Shown: positions 14,277 to 21,765, numbered from the stretch's first letter. The stretch is DNA of 35,044 bases from an uncultured Eubacteriales bacterium (GCA_902802805.1 CADCNE010000014.1:1-35044); one strand, 5' to 3'. Numbers and translations: made by a program. The notes: generated by a model from the letters alone, not told the origin.

Positions 14277-15704
14277 TTATCCCAACCGGATGCGGGCCTT
14301 GATGCAGGGACCGCCGTCGCTGACCTTCACCCATTCCTTCCAGCCCTTGCCGCACATGCCGCCGCCTTCGAGAGCGAAGTCACGAGAGACCATGGTGATG
14401 GACTTTAAAAGGTCGGGCACGTAGCCCGTGAGCACGCTGGGGCTGAAGATGCGGCCGGTGAGCTGGCCGTCTTTGCTCTCCCGGGCCACGTTCACCATGC
14501 ACTGGATGCCCCAGTTCTTGGGGTCCTCCATGCCGCTCGACGGATTGTCCAGCAAAAAGCCGTCCTTCACGGAGGCGATCATGTCCTCCAGGGTGTCGGT
14601 GCCCGGTTCGAAGTAGGTGTTGGTCATGCGGGTGTAGGCCTTGCGCTCGAAGCTCTCCCGGCGGCCGTTGCCCGTGGGCTCGCTGCCCAGGTGCATGGCG
14701 CTCTGGGCGTCGGAAAGGCCCCGCCGCAGGATGCCCTTGTCAATGATGATCGTGTCGTGAGATAGGACGCCCTCGTCGTCGAAGAAGTAGGAGCCCGTGT
14801 CCCGCTTCACGGCGGCGCCGTCGTGCATGGTGATGAGGGGCGAGGCCACGTACTGGTCGATGAACTGCTTGGCCTGGGCCCGGTCCTTCACGAACATGTC
14901 CATCTCCACGCCGTGGCCGAAGGCCTCGTGGACGATCATGCCCGTGACGGCGGGGGTGCAGACGCACTCATATTCGCCGGGCACCATGGGCTGGCTGTCG
15001 ATGAGCTCCAGGGCGGTGGTGACCGCGTTGTCCAGCTTGGCGCGGAGAGCGTCCAAGACCTCGGCCCCGCCCAGATCGGAGGCGCCGTCGTAGTAGCCCA
15101 CGATGTCCCCGTCCTTGGGGCACATGGCGTAGATGCTGCCGCAGCTCCACAGAAGGTTCTGCTCCAGGTCCCGGTGGGGGGACAGGAAGAGCTTGTGGAT
15201 CTCCTGGAACTCGAAGCTGGCGATGCAGTCCAGTACCCGCTCGTCCCGGCCCTTGCCGGTCTTGCGGATGTCCGTGAGGACAGCCAGTATGGCTTCGTCG
15301 CCCTTCTCCTCCGGGTGGATGGCGTATTCGCTGGACTTCAACAGGGTGGCGGGCTCGTCGGGGATCTGGCCGTATTCGCTGAGGGTCAATCCTTCCGGCA
15401 GGCTCGTGAGGGGCATGAGCCGCTGCTTCACCTCCGCCATAATGGCGGGGATGGCGGCTTCGTCGATATGGGTGAAGGAATACTCCCCGTAGGAACGGCC
15501 GTCGTAGACCTTCAGCACGAAGCCCCGGCCGGTGAACAGATCGTCCTCCCCGGCGGACACGCCCGAGTTCCCCACCCGATAGTATTTACTCCTGGTGTCG
15601 GCCGCCAGTACGGATACGTACCCGTACTTTTCGGACAGCTGCTTCACCAGCGATTGCAGCAGGGGCTTGGCCCCCTGCAGAAACGCGCTGCGTTGTACCT
15701 GCAT
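14277..15704 (-). CDS. tldD: TldD-like zinc metalloprotease, catalytic subunit
   Basis: 475 residues, cytosolic. HEAFGH at residues 259-264 is the HExxxH zinc site. Other family features: ADTRSKYYRVGNSGVSAGEDD and GRGFVLKVYDGRSYGEYS in the N-terminal domain, RDTGSYFFDDEGVLSHDT and RRGLSDAQSAMHLG after the zinc motif, and the C-terminal LTGRIFSPSVLTGYVP and GGGMCGKGWKEWVKVSDGGP. AGGAGG lies 7 bases before the ATG at 15704. It is the first gene of the tldD-tldE operon, with a recognisable promoter divergent from the CobW operon. TldE relatives are built the same way but lack HExxxH, so the subunit assignment is firm. Confidence 0.93.
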   Translation of the reverse strand: MQVQRSAFLQGAKPLLQSLVKQLSEKYGYVSVLAADTRSKYYRVGNSGVSAGEDDLFTGRGFVLKVYDGRSYGEYSFTHIDEAAIPAIMAEVKQRLMPLTSLPEGLTLSEYGQIPDEPATLLKSSEYAIHPEEKGDEAILAVLTDIRKTGKGRDERVLDCIASFEFQEIHKLFLSPHRDLEQNLLWSCGSIYAMCPKDGDIVGYYDGASDLGGAEVLDALRAKLDNAVTTALELIDSQPMVPGEYECVCTPAVTGMIVHEAFGHGVEMDMFVKDRAQAKQFIDQYVASPLITMHDGAAVKRDTGSYFFDDEGVLSHDTIIIDKGILRRGLSDAQSAMHLGSEPTGNGRRESFERKAYTRMTNTYFEPGTDTLEDMIASVKDGFLLDNPSSGMEDPKNWGIQCMVNVARESKDGQLTGRIFSPSVLTGYVPDLLKSITMVSRDFALEGGGMCGKGWKEWVKVSDGGPCIKARIRLG

Positions 15705-15731
15705 TCCTGTACCTCCTATGGCATTTGTATC

Positions 15732-15760
15732 ATCATATCAGCATGGGGACAGGATTTCAA
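15732..15760 (-). promoter_or_regulatory. Promoter of tldD-tldE
   Basis: On the - strand the -35 is TTGAAA (15760-15755) and the -10 is TATGAT (15737-15732), with 17 bp between. Confidence 0.7.
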
Positions 15761-15777
15761 CAAAAAGGTGAAGAAGG

Positions 15778-15818
15778 GCCCGGGAACCCTTGAAAAAGGT
15801 AATCTCCCGGGCTATAAT
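15778..15818 (+). promoter_or_regulatory. Promoter of the CobW operon with an embedded palindrome
   Basis: The -35 is TTGAAA (15790-15795) and the -10 is a perfect TATAAT (15813-15818), with 17 bp between. GCCCGGGA (15778-15785) and TCCCGGGC (15805-15812) form an inverted repeat enclosing the -35, and the right arm abuts the -10. This is a good place for a repressor, perhaps a metal sensor, but no known metal box is recognised. GGAGG (15834-15838) precedes the ATG by 10 bases. Confidence 0.75.
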
Positions 15819-15848
15819 AAGCTGATTTAATATGGAGGCAAGAAAGAA

Positions 15849-17012
15849 ATGACTAAGATAGACATCTTCTCCGGGTTTTTAGGCGCGGGGAAAACCACCC
15901 TCATCAAGAAGCTGATCGCGGAGGCGTACAAAGGCGAGAAGCTGGTGCTGATCGAGAACGAGTTCGGCGAGATCGGCATCGACGGCGCGTTCATGCAGGA
16001 CGCGGGCATCCAGGTGAACGAGATGAACTCCGGCTGCATCTGCTGCTCGCTGGTGGGCGACTTCGGCCGGGCGCTGAAGAAGGTCCTCGCCGAGTACGCG
16101 CCGGACCGGATCCTCATCGAGCCCTCGGGCGTGGGCAAGCTCTCCGACGTCATCGGCGCGGTGGAGCGCATCGACTCCCACGATATCGAGCTGAACTCCT
16201 TCACCACCGTGGTGGACGCCAAGAAGGCGAAGGTGTACATGAAGAACTTCGGCGAGTTCTTCAACAACCAGGTGGAGAGCGCCAACGCCATCATCCTGAG
16301 CCGGACCCAGGACGTAGACGAAGCGAAGCTCAGCGAGGTGCTGGCCCTGCTTCGGGAGCACAATCCGAGCGCGGTCATCATCACCACCCCCTGGGCGGAG
16401 TTGGACGGGAAAACGATCCTCAGTGCCATGGAGCGCCGGGACACCCTGGAGGCGGCCCTGAAGGAGCTTGAAAAGGCCGCCCACGATGACGACGAGTGCG
16501 ACGATCCCGAATGCGAGTGCCACCATCATCATCATGACGACGATGAGGACGAGCACGAGCACCACCATCATCACGACGACCATGACGACGATGAGGACGA
16601 GCACGAGCATCACCACCATCACCACCATGACGACGATGAGGAATGCGACGATCCCGAGTGCGAGTGCCACCATCACCATCACGACGATGAGGACGAGCAC
16701 CACCATCATCACCATCACCACCACGGCCACGACGCCGACGAGGTGTTCACCAGCTGGGGCGTGGAGACGGCCAACAAGTACACGAAGGACGAGATCGAGG
16801 GCATCCTGACCCGTCTCGACGACGCCGAGACCTACGGTGCGATCCTGCGGGCAAAGGGCGTCATCCCGGGCGCCGACGGCCAGTGGATCCACTACGACTA
16901 CGTGCCCGAGGAGCACGAGGTCCGCACGGGTCCCGCTGCCTTCACGGGCCGCATCTGCGTCATCGGCTCCCAGCTCAAAGAGGACGCCCTCAAGGCGCTG
17001 TTCCGGGTGTAA
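15849..17012 (+). CDS. CobW/ZNG1-family GTPase with a long His/Asp/Glu-rich metal-binding insert
   Basis: 387 residues, cytosolic. The G3E GTPase domain has the P-loop GFLGAGKTT (residues 9-17), the metal-binding CxCC motif in SGCICCSL (Cys63, 65, 66), IEPSGVGK, and ILSRTQDVDE as the base-specificity region. CobW/COG0523 proteins use GTP to deliver metal, often zinc, to client enzymes. Between about residues 212 and 298 is an acidic, His-rich insert with some 35 histidines; the unit CDDPECECHHHHH occurs twice, the first copy at residue 217, showing internal duplication. Such inserts bind zinc, nickel or cobalt. A compact CobW C-terminal domain follows, ending RICVIGSQLKEDALKALFRV. The downstream gene starts 3 bases after the stop and is a second GTPase of the same family. 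Which metal is involved cannot be told. Confidence 0.92.
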   Translation: MTKIDIFSGFLGAGKTTLIKKLIAEAYKGEKLVLIENEFGEIGIDGAFMQDAGIQVNEMNSGCICCSLVGDFGRALKKVLAEYAPDRILIEPSGVGKLSDVIGAVERIDSHDIELNSFTTVVDAKKAKVYMKNFGEFFNNQVESANAIILSRTQDVDEAKLSEVLALLREHNPSAVIITTPWAELDGKTILSAMERRDTLEAALKELEKAAHDDDECDDPECECHHHHHDDDEDEHEHHHHHDDHDDDEDEHEHHHHHHHDDDEECDDPECECHHHHHDDEDEHHHHHHHHHGHDADEVFTSWGVETANKYTKDEIEGILTRLDDAETYGAILRAKGVIPGADGQWIHYDYVPEEHEVRTGPAAFTGRICVIGSQLKEDALKALFRV

Positions 17013-17015
17013 GCT

Positions 17016-17963
17016 ATGGAAGATATCCCCGTATTCCTGTTCACGGGCTTCCTGGACGCGGGCAAGACCTCCTTCGTCCAGAGCCTGTTGGAGGATAAGG
17101 AATTCAATAACGGCCAGCCCACGCTGGTGATCCAGTGCGAGGCGGGCGAGGAGGAGCTTCTCCCCGACCGGTTCCCCAAGAAGGGAAAGGTTTCCATCGT
17201 ATCCATCGACAGCGAGGATCGGCTCACGGAGGGGCACCTTTTGGCGCTCACCAAGCAGTACAAGCCCGCCCGGATCATCGTGGAATACAACGGCATGTGG
17301 CTCAACAACGCCCTGTTTCAGGCCCTGCCCGAAAGCTGGTCTATCGCGGGCGAGACATTGTTCTTCGATTCCACCACCTTCGCCGTCTACAACGCCAACA
17401 TGCGGCAGCTGGTGGTGGACAAGCTCAGGACCGCGGAGCTGGTGCTCTTCAATCGGGTCACGGAGGAGACGGACAAGATGGCCCTTCATAAGATCGTCCG
17501 GGCCATCACCCGCCAGGCGGACATCGCCTACTCCTACGACAGCGGGAAGACGGAGTACGACGAGATCATCGATCCCCTGCCCTTTGATGTAAACGCGCCC
17601 ATCGTGAAGGTCCAGGACCGGGATTACGCGCTCTTCTATCAGGACCTGGTGGAGGATTTCAAGAAGTACCACGGGAAGGTGGTGGAGTTCACCGCCCTGG
17701 TGGCCCGGAACAACCGGATGCCCAAGGACACCTTCGTGGCTGGACGGCAGCTCATGCAGTGCTGCGCCGCGGATATCCAGTTCGCCGCCTTCGCCTTCAA
17801 GTACGACAACGCCGCCAGCCTCCAGAACCAGGGCTGGTACAAGGTAACCGCCAAGATCGAGGTCCGCTACTCCACCGTCTACGGCAAGAAGGGACCTGTC
17901 TTCAACGTCCTCGCCATCGAACCCTGGCAGGAGCCCGAGGAGCCCGTGGCGACGTTCTATTAA
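17016..17963 (+). CDS. CobW-like GTPase fused to a DUF1980 (TIGR03943 C-terminal)-like domain
   Basis: 315 residues. The N-terminal part is a G3E GTPase with P-loop TGFLDAGKTS (residues 10-19), but it lacks the canonical GCxCC motif of metallochaperones. A single Cys is in VIQCEAGEEE. From about residue 215 the chain changes to a small beta-rich domain: HGKVVEFTALV, then FVAGRQLMQCCAADI (Cys249-Cys250), GWYKVTAKIEV and the ending EPWQEPEEPVATFY. This matches the pattern I know from the C-terminal domain of YcgQ-type TIGR03943/DUF1980 proteins (GK.V...G, R..I.CC.AD, W..V.G, P..PY.Y). Those are encoded beside a permease and a CobW protein in zinc-responsive loci. The fusion suggests a metal-handling partner for the upstream GTPase. 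No membrane span is present. Its own ribosome site is weak, so it is probably translated by coupling. Confidence 0.8.
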   Translation: MEDIPVFLFTGFLDAGKTSFVQSLLEDKEFNNGQPTLVIQCEAGEEELLPDRFPKKGKVSIVSIDSEDRLTEGHLLALTKQYKPARIIVEYNGMWLNNALFQALPESWSIAGETLFFDSTTFAVYNANMRQLVVDKLRTAELVLFNRVTEETDKMALHKIVRAITRQADIAYSYDSGKTEYDEIIDPLPFDVNAPIVKVQDRDYALFYQDLVEDFKKYHGKVVEFTALVARNNRMPKDTFVAGRQLMQCCAADIQFAAFAFKYDNAASLQNQGWYKVTAKIEVRYSTVYGKKGPVFNVLAIEPWQEPEEPVATFY

Positions 17964-17966
17964 ACC

Positions 17967-18109
17967 TTTTGTTTTGCCGCTTTTTCTCTTTAGACAAAGA
18001 GAAAAAGCGGCGGAAAAAGAGAAACTTAAGGATACAAGGGGAGGCCTTGCCCAGAGCATTGCCTCCTTCTTAAGTTCTTTTGCGGCCCTTTTCTTTCAAG
18101 AAAAGGGCC
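17967..18109 (+). repeat. Three-hairpin dispersed repeat after the CobW operon (family 2, copy A)
   Basis: It starts within 5 bases of the stop codon. Hairpin 1 is GCCGCTTTTTCTCTTT (17976-17991) with its perfect complement (17996-18011) and loop AGAC. Hairpin 2 runs between CTTAAG at 18025-18030 and CTTAAG at 18069-18074, with GAGGC/GCCTC inside. Hairpin 3 is GGCCCTTTTCTT (18084-18095) with AAGAAAAGGGCC (18098-18109) and a 2-base loop. Hairpin 1 and its flank recur identically at 22528-22671. It probably acts as a 3'-end or terminator module. No gene lies between 17964 and 18194. Confidence 0.8.
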
Positions 18110-18133
18110 AAAGCTTTAATCATTCCTTGATTT

Positions 18134-18163
18134 GCATACTTTCTTCCAAACCGACCCACAATA
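18134..18163 (+). promoter_or_regulatory. Candidate sigma-G promoter of spoVT
   Basis: GCATA (18134-18138) fits the sigma-G -35 consensus, and CACAATA (18157-18163) fits the -10 consensus CATNNTA with one mismatch; the spacer is 18. In Bacillus subtilis spoVT is transcribed by sigma G, which supports the call. Confidence 0.5.
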
Positions 18164-18194
18164 AACCCATGAATCAAACAAAACGAGGTGAACT

Positions 18195-18728
18195 ATGAAG
18201 GCGACCGGAATCGTGCGGAGGATAGACGAGCTGGGGCGGATCGTGATCCCCAAGGAGATACGGCGGACGCTCCGCATCCAGGAGAGCGACCCCATGGAGA
18301 TCTACATGGGGGAGGACGGGTGCATCCAGCTGAAGAAATACTCCTCCGTGGGCGGTCTCAGGGAGGTGGCGGAAGAGTACGTGCAGGCGCTGAACGGCGT
18401 CTTTGGGCTCACGGCGGCGGTGACGGACAAGGAGAACTGCGTGGCCGCGGCGGGCCGCCAGCGGCGGTGGCTCCAGGATAAGCCCCTGATGGACGGTCTC
18501 AGACGGCGGCTCCTGGGGCGGCAGGTCATCGAGGAACAGAACGCCCTCCTCGCTGAGGGGCAGGAGGCGCCCTTCTCCGCCCTGCTGGGGGTGCCCATCC
18601 TCCTGGAGGGCGACAGCGTGGGCGGCGTGTTCCTTCTCTCCTGTGAGGGCGGCCCGGCCCTCGACGGGGCGGCCCTGCAGAGTTTGAAGACCGGGGCTTT
18701 ATACCTGGGGAAGTTGTTGAACGTATAA
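18195..18728 (+). CDS. spoVT: SpoVT, stage V sporulation regulator (AbrB-like plus GAF domain)
   Basis: 177 residues, nearly the same as Bacillus SpoVT (178). The N-terminal 50 residues are a swapped-hairpin AbrB DNA-binding domain (MKATGIVRRIDELGRIVIPKEIRRTLRI, then DPMEIYMGEDGCIQLKKYS), and the rest is a GAF-like sensor domain (LREVAEEYVQALNGVFGLTAAVTD through GVPILLEGDSVGGVFLLS). SpoVT works in the forespore to adjust the sigma-G regulon. GAGGTG is 4 bases before the ATG. The gene is alone, with a candidate sigma-G promoter upstream and a large inverted repeat after it. Confidence 0.93.
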   Translation: MKATGIVRRIDELGRIVIPKEIRRTLRIQESDPMEIYMGEDGCIQLKKYSSVGGLREVAEEYVQALNGVFGLTAAVTDKENCVAAAGRQRRWLQDKPLMDGLRRRLLGRQVIEEQNALLAEGQEAPFSALLGVPILLEGDSVGGVFLLSCEGGPALDGAALQSLKTGALYLGKLLNV

Positions 18729-18736
18729 GCTTCAAA

Positions 18737-18810
18737 GCGGGATGGGCAAGCCCATCCCCTACGGAAAAACGAACATATCGCGTTGTAGGGGACGGGCTTG
18801 CCCGTCCCGC
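18737..18810. repeat. Large inverted repeat of GGGAYGGGC palindromes after spoVT
   Basis: A 26-base arm at 18737-18762 and one at 18785-18810 are inverted copies with two mismatches. Each arm is itself a palindrome (GGGATGGGC-AA-GCCCATCCC and GGGACGGGC-TT-GCCCGTCCC). Each inner side is followed by AAAACGAAC (18766-18774 and 18811-18819), a direct repeat. It probably terminates spoVT transcription, and looks like a mobile intergenic repeat. Confidence 0.75.
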
Positions 18811-18829
18811 AAAACGAACGTCTCTCCAT

Positions 18830-18976
18830 CAAACAAATTGTCATCCTGAGCCGCAGGCGAAGGACCTCTGAACGGCGCAGGCGGGAACGAGCTGCTTTTC
18901 TCGCCCACAGGCTTTTGCGTTCAGAGGTCCCTCGACTTCGCTTCGCTACGCTCGGGATGACAAGCTTATTTGTTTG
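18830..18976. repeat. MITE-like dispersed repeat (family 1, copy 2)
   Basis: The ends are CAAACAAA (18830-18837) and TTTGTTTG (18969-18976). Just inside are TTGTCATCCTGAG and its near complement CTCGGGATGACAA. Further in, GGACCTCTGAACG pairs with CGTTCAGAGGTCC. The core is the same as at 4024-4178 (TGTCATYCTGAG...GCGAAG...CTCTGAAC). There is no reading frame of note. The element separates spoVT from the convergent membrane-protein gene. Confidence 0.75.
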
Positions 18977-19004
18977 CGGCTATTCTCTATATGACCCAGT
19001 GTCC

Positions 19005-20483
19005 TTACCACTCCTGATAGAACTGCTCGCCGGTGATGGTGTTCACGTACAGGGCGTCGGCGGCCCAGCCGCAGACGTCGCTGCGCTCCCTGGCGTAGTG
19101 CTGGATCTCCATGAGCTTGCCGCCCGTGAAGCAGAACTCATACCAGCGGCCATCCGTCATGTAGGCGTCGATGGTGCAGTAGTTGCCGTCGTAGACGGCG
19201 TTCACGTCCACATCCTTCACGTTTTCCTTGCCCCATGTCTGCTCCGCGATGTTCCGCACGTAGGCCAGGTACTCGGGGCCGCCCATGTGGTCGTAGTGGA
19301 TGTTGATAAGCTTCAGCTCGTCGTCGGGGTTATAGAGCCCGTCGCATTTGGCGCGGACGATGTAGCCGGACTTGGCGGCGATATCTATGGCGATGAGCTC
19401 CTTCTTGTGGATGTGGTAGTAGTTCTCCCGATAGCCGGACTTGTCGAGATAGTAGGTGATCTCCCAGTCGTTCAGGTTATAGTCCAGCTCCTCCAGAGTC
19501 TTGCCCTCGGCGTCCCGGCGCTCGGCGGCCCGGCCGTTGGCGGCGGATAGAAGGGTACGATACATCCTCTTCACCTGCTCTACCGTCATATCCCCCTCGG
19601 CGATGTCGTTGATATCGCCCTGGACGAAGTTCTCCGGGGCTACCAGATGCACCACCTCGGGGCTGTTGCGGATATCCGCCTGGAAGCAGACCCCCTCCTG
19701 CATGCTGTACTTATCCTGATGGACCTGGATGCCGTGGAGGGTGTTCATGGTATAGCTGAGGGTGATCCAGCGGCCGTCGCTGAGCTCAAAGCCGAAGAAC
19801 CGTTCGACCCACTTGCCGGTCCTGTCCTGGCTGCCCCCACCCCCCGCCTTTCCCTGGCCAAGGGTGGTGCCCAGGTATTCGGCCACCTCCTTGGCGTCCT
19901 CATTCTCATGGACGGACGCGGCGGCCGGGAACTTGGCGTTGTCGGCGATCAACAGGCCCAGATCCTTCTCCGTCAGCACACAGACGAAATCGTTGTCCTT
20001 GCCGGTGACCCGGAGGACGTTCTCCCGGTAGCCTGCCTCGTCCACGTAGCGGACCACGGTGGCGCTGGCGAAGTCGTGGTAGTCCCCGCCATCGTTGAAC
20101 AGCTGGTAGAACACGTCCTTGGCCTTTTTCCGGGCGGCGTCCGTAAGAGCCTCGTCCACCGTGTCCCCCTCCTTCCAGGTCTTGGCCTGGTAGGAATAGA
20201 TGTCGGTGATCCGGGGGAAGATGTCCTTATACTTCCATTCCAGACCAAGGATCTCCTCCGACACCAGCTCCGCAGGCAACTCCGTAGGCGCGGGTGTGGG
20301 GGTGGGCATCTGTCCGGGCAAGGCTGTGGCGGCCTCCGCCTCCGCGTAGGCGGTGCGGACCATGACGTCCTGCATCTGGTTCCCTTCAAAGAGGCGCAGC
20401 CCGCCCCAGAAGAAAACGCCCAGCACCAGCACAGCGCACAACGTGGCGATCAGCACCTTATTTTTCATCCAGAAAAGTTTCAT
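19005..20483 (-). CDS. Membrane-anchored/secreted protein of unknown function, part of a two-component regulon
   Basis: 492 residues. One N-terminal hydrophobic segment (residues 9-31) is a membrane anchor or signal peptide, followed by a Pro/Thr-rich linker (MPTPTPAPTELP). The rest is predicted extracytoplasmic. There is no lipobox. Two halves look like copies of one domain: RYVDEAGYRENVLRV with a later ELSDGRWITLSYT in the first, and YYLDKSGYRENYYHI with a later YMTDGRWYEFCFTGG in the second. I do not recognise the family. AAAGGAG lies 9 bases before the ATG. It follows the sensor kinase gene by 65 bases and also has its own TATACT with three TTACAA boxes matching those before the regulator gene, so it is probably a target or accessory sensor of the system. 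Confidence 0.8.
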   Translation of the reverse strand: MKLFWMKNKVLIATLCAVLVLGVFFWGGLRLFEGNQMQDVMVRTAYAEAEAATALPGQMPTPTPAPTELPAELVSEEILGLEWKYKDIFPRITDIYSYQAKTWKEGDTVDEALTDAARKKAKDVFYQLFNDGGDYHDFASATVVRYVDEAGYRENVLRVTGKDNDFVCVLTEKDLGLLIADNAKFPAAASVHENEDAKEVAEYLGTTLGQGKAGGGGSQDRTGKWVERFFGFELSDGRWITLSYTMNTLHGIQVHQDKYSMQEGVCFQADIRNSPEVVHLVAPENFVQGDINDIAEGDMTVEQVKRMYRTLLSAANGRAAERRDAEGKTLEELDYNLNDWEITYYLDKSGYRENYYHIHKKELIAIDIAAKSGYIVRAKCDGLYNPDDELKLINIHYDHMGGPEYLAYVRNIAEQTWGKENVKDVDVNAVYDGNYCTIDAYMTDGRWYEFCFTGGKLMEIQHYARERSDVCGWAADALYVNTITGEQFYQEW

Positions 20484-20516
20484 GTTCGTTTCGCTCCTTT
20501 CTCAAGCTTCGCCCTC

Positions 20517-20570
20517 AGTATAGAGCCGGACTTGTAAGGGAGTCTTCATCAACTTGTAAGGGTGTTGTAA
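20517..20570 (-). promoter_or_regulatory. Promoter with three phased TTACAA boxes before the membrane-protein gene
   Basis: On the - strand TTACAA occurs at 20570-20565, 20559-20554 and 20537-20532, with spacings of 11 and 22 bases. The last is followed after 9 bases by the -10 TATACT (20522-20517). Two boxes lie within or at the 3' end of the kinase gene. The layout TTACAA-N9-TATACT is identical to that of the regulator promoter at 22451-22482. No sigma-A -35 is present, as in activator-dependent promoters. Confidence 0.65.
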
Positions 20571-21679
20571 AAGGTCACGGTGGCTACGGTGCCCCCGTCC
20601 GCGGCCCGGGCATAGGTGAGCCTGGCCCCGTGGGCTTTGGCGATCTGGTGGCACATGGGCACGCCCAGCCCCCCACCCGGATGGAGCTTCTTGAACCTGG
20701 AGGGATGGTTCACGTAGGAAAGGGCCTCATCGCTCATGCCGAAGCCGTGGTCCGTGACGGCGATCACGTTGGGCGCGGCCCGGAGCTCCACGGGGGCCCC
20801 GGGGGGCGAGGCCTTCACGGCGTTGCCCACCAGGTTGTTGAGCAGGGTCGAGAGCATGGCCCCGTCCCCGAAGACCGTGGGCCAGTGGACCTCGTAGGTC
20901 ACGGTGGGGTAGGTTTGGGCGATGTGGTCGAAGAGGTCCTGGACGTCCACAGGACCGAAGGGGGTAGCTTCCTCCCTGGCGCTGTGGAGGGTCAGGAGCC
21001 GGGCGGAGATGGCCGATAGCCGGTTGCTTTCGTCGGCGATATAGCTGGCCGCCATGTGCCGCTGCTCCTCCGTCAGCCGGGCGTCCCGCAAGGTCTCCGC
21101 ATAGCCCTTCATGACGGTGAGGGGCGTTCGCATCTCGTGGGCCAATCGGCTCACGGGCAGGTTGACCCGGTAGAGGAGGGCATAGAGGGCCGCGGCCATG
21201 AAGAGGGCCACCGCCGTGCCGGTAAGGGCAGCTGACAGGACCTGGCGGCGCAAGAGGGCGTCCGTGGCCGCCCCGTCCTTCAGGTACAAAAAGTCGTAGC
21301 CCGAGGGGAGCCGGTCGCTGATAAAGAGGTACAGCCGCCCCTCCTGCCGCAGAAAGCCCAGGGTGCCCGGGGCCTTGTCCACGGGGAACGGCAATGTGGC
21401 GTACGGCTCCTCCCCGGCCTCGGTGACCCGGAAGGCGAGGCCCGTGCCGGCGTAGTAATCTAAGAAGGTCCGAAGCACCGGCAGCTGCCGCCCCTCGGGG
21501 GCCTTGTCCATGGTGGTCTCCAACGCCCCGGCGATGGCCTTCTCCTCCCTGAGCGCCGCGTCCGTGGCGGAGCGGACCGTGGCGGAGATGGCCGGGGCGG
21601 TGACGCCGAACATGCACCCGAAGAGGATCAGGGCGCAGAGGAGGGTGGAAAAGAGGTAGGTTTTTTGCCAGAGTTTCAT
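20549..21679 (-). CDS. Sensor histidine kinase
   Basis: 376 residues, inner membrane. Two spans (about 8-28 and 148-170) enclose an extracytoplasmic sensor of about 120 residues. The phospho-acceptor box is LAHEMRTPLTVMKGYAETL with His181. The HATPase_c domain has NNLVGNAVKAS (N box), VTDHGFGM (G1) and GGGLGVPMCHQIAKAHG (G2). No HAMP or PAS domain is evident between span 2 and the H box, so the kinase is minimal. It lies 91 bases downstream of the response regulator gene and is probably co-transcribed, but a repeat fragment fills the gap and its ribosome site (AGG, 9 bases from the ATG) is poor. The signal is unknown. Confidence 0.92.
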   Translation of the reverse strand: MKLWQKTYLFSTLLCALILFGCMFGVTAPAISATVRSATDAALREEKAIAGALETTMDKAPEGRQLPVLRTFLDYYAGTGLAFRVTEAGEEPYATLPFPVDKAPGTLGFLRQEGRLYLFISDRLPSGYDFLYLKDGAATDALLRRQVLSAALTGTAVALFMAAALYALLYRVNLPVSRLAHEMRTPLTVMKGYAETLRDARLTEEQRHMAASYIADESNRLSAISARLLTLHSAREEATPFGPVDVQDLFDHIAQTYPTVTYEVHWPTVFGDGAMLSTLLNNLVGNAVKASPPGAPVELRAAPNVIAVTDHGFGMSDEALSYVNHPSRFKKLHPGGGLGVPMCHQIAKAHGARLTYARAADGGTVATVTFYNTLTS

Positions 21680-21689
21680 GATTTTTTAC

Positions 21690-21765
21690 CTGTTTGCGTT
21701 CAGAGGTCCTTCACCGCTTCGCGGTTCAGGATGACAATGGGGGACGCTCAGGATGACACGAGGGG
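21690..21765. repeat. Fragment of the family 1 dispersed repeat inside the two-component operon
   Basis: It contains GTTCAGAGGTCCTTC, CGCTTCGCGGTTCAGGATGACA and a second CTCAGGATGACA, i.e. right-half sequence of the elements at 4024-4178 and 18830-18976. It lies between the response regulator stop (21771) and kinase start (21679). Confidence 0.7.

Noticed and set aside
16497..16740. His tract as a CRISPR or tandem-repeat array
   Set aside because: It is an in-frame protein tract of CAC/CAT and GAC/GAG codons with two Cys-containing units, not spaced direct repeats. No CRISPR array was seen anywhere in the window.
15879..18059. Long open frame antisense to the CobW genes, rich in Val/Met
   Set aside because: It is the mirror of the high-GC codon usage and the His tract (CAC/CAT read backwards). 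The + strand frames have clear family motifs, ribosome sites and a promoter.
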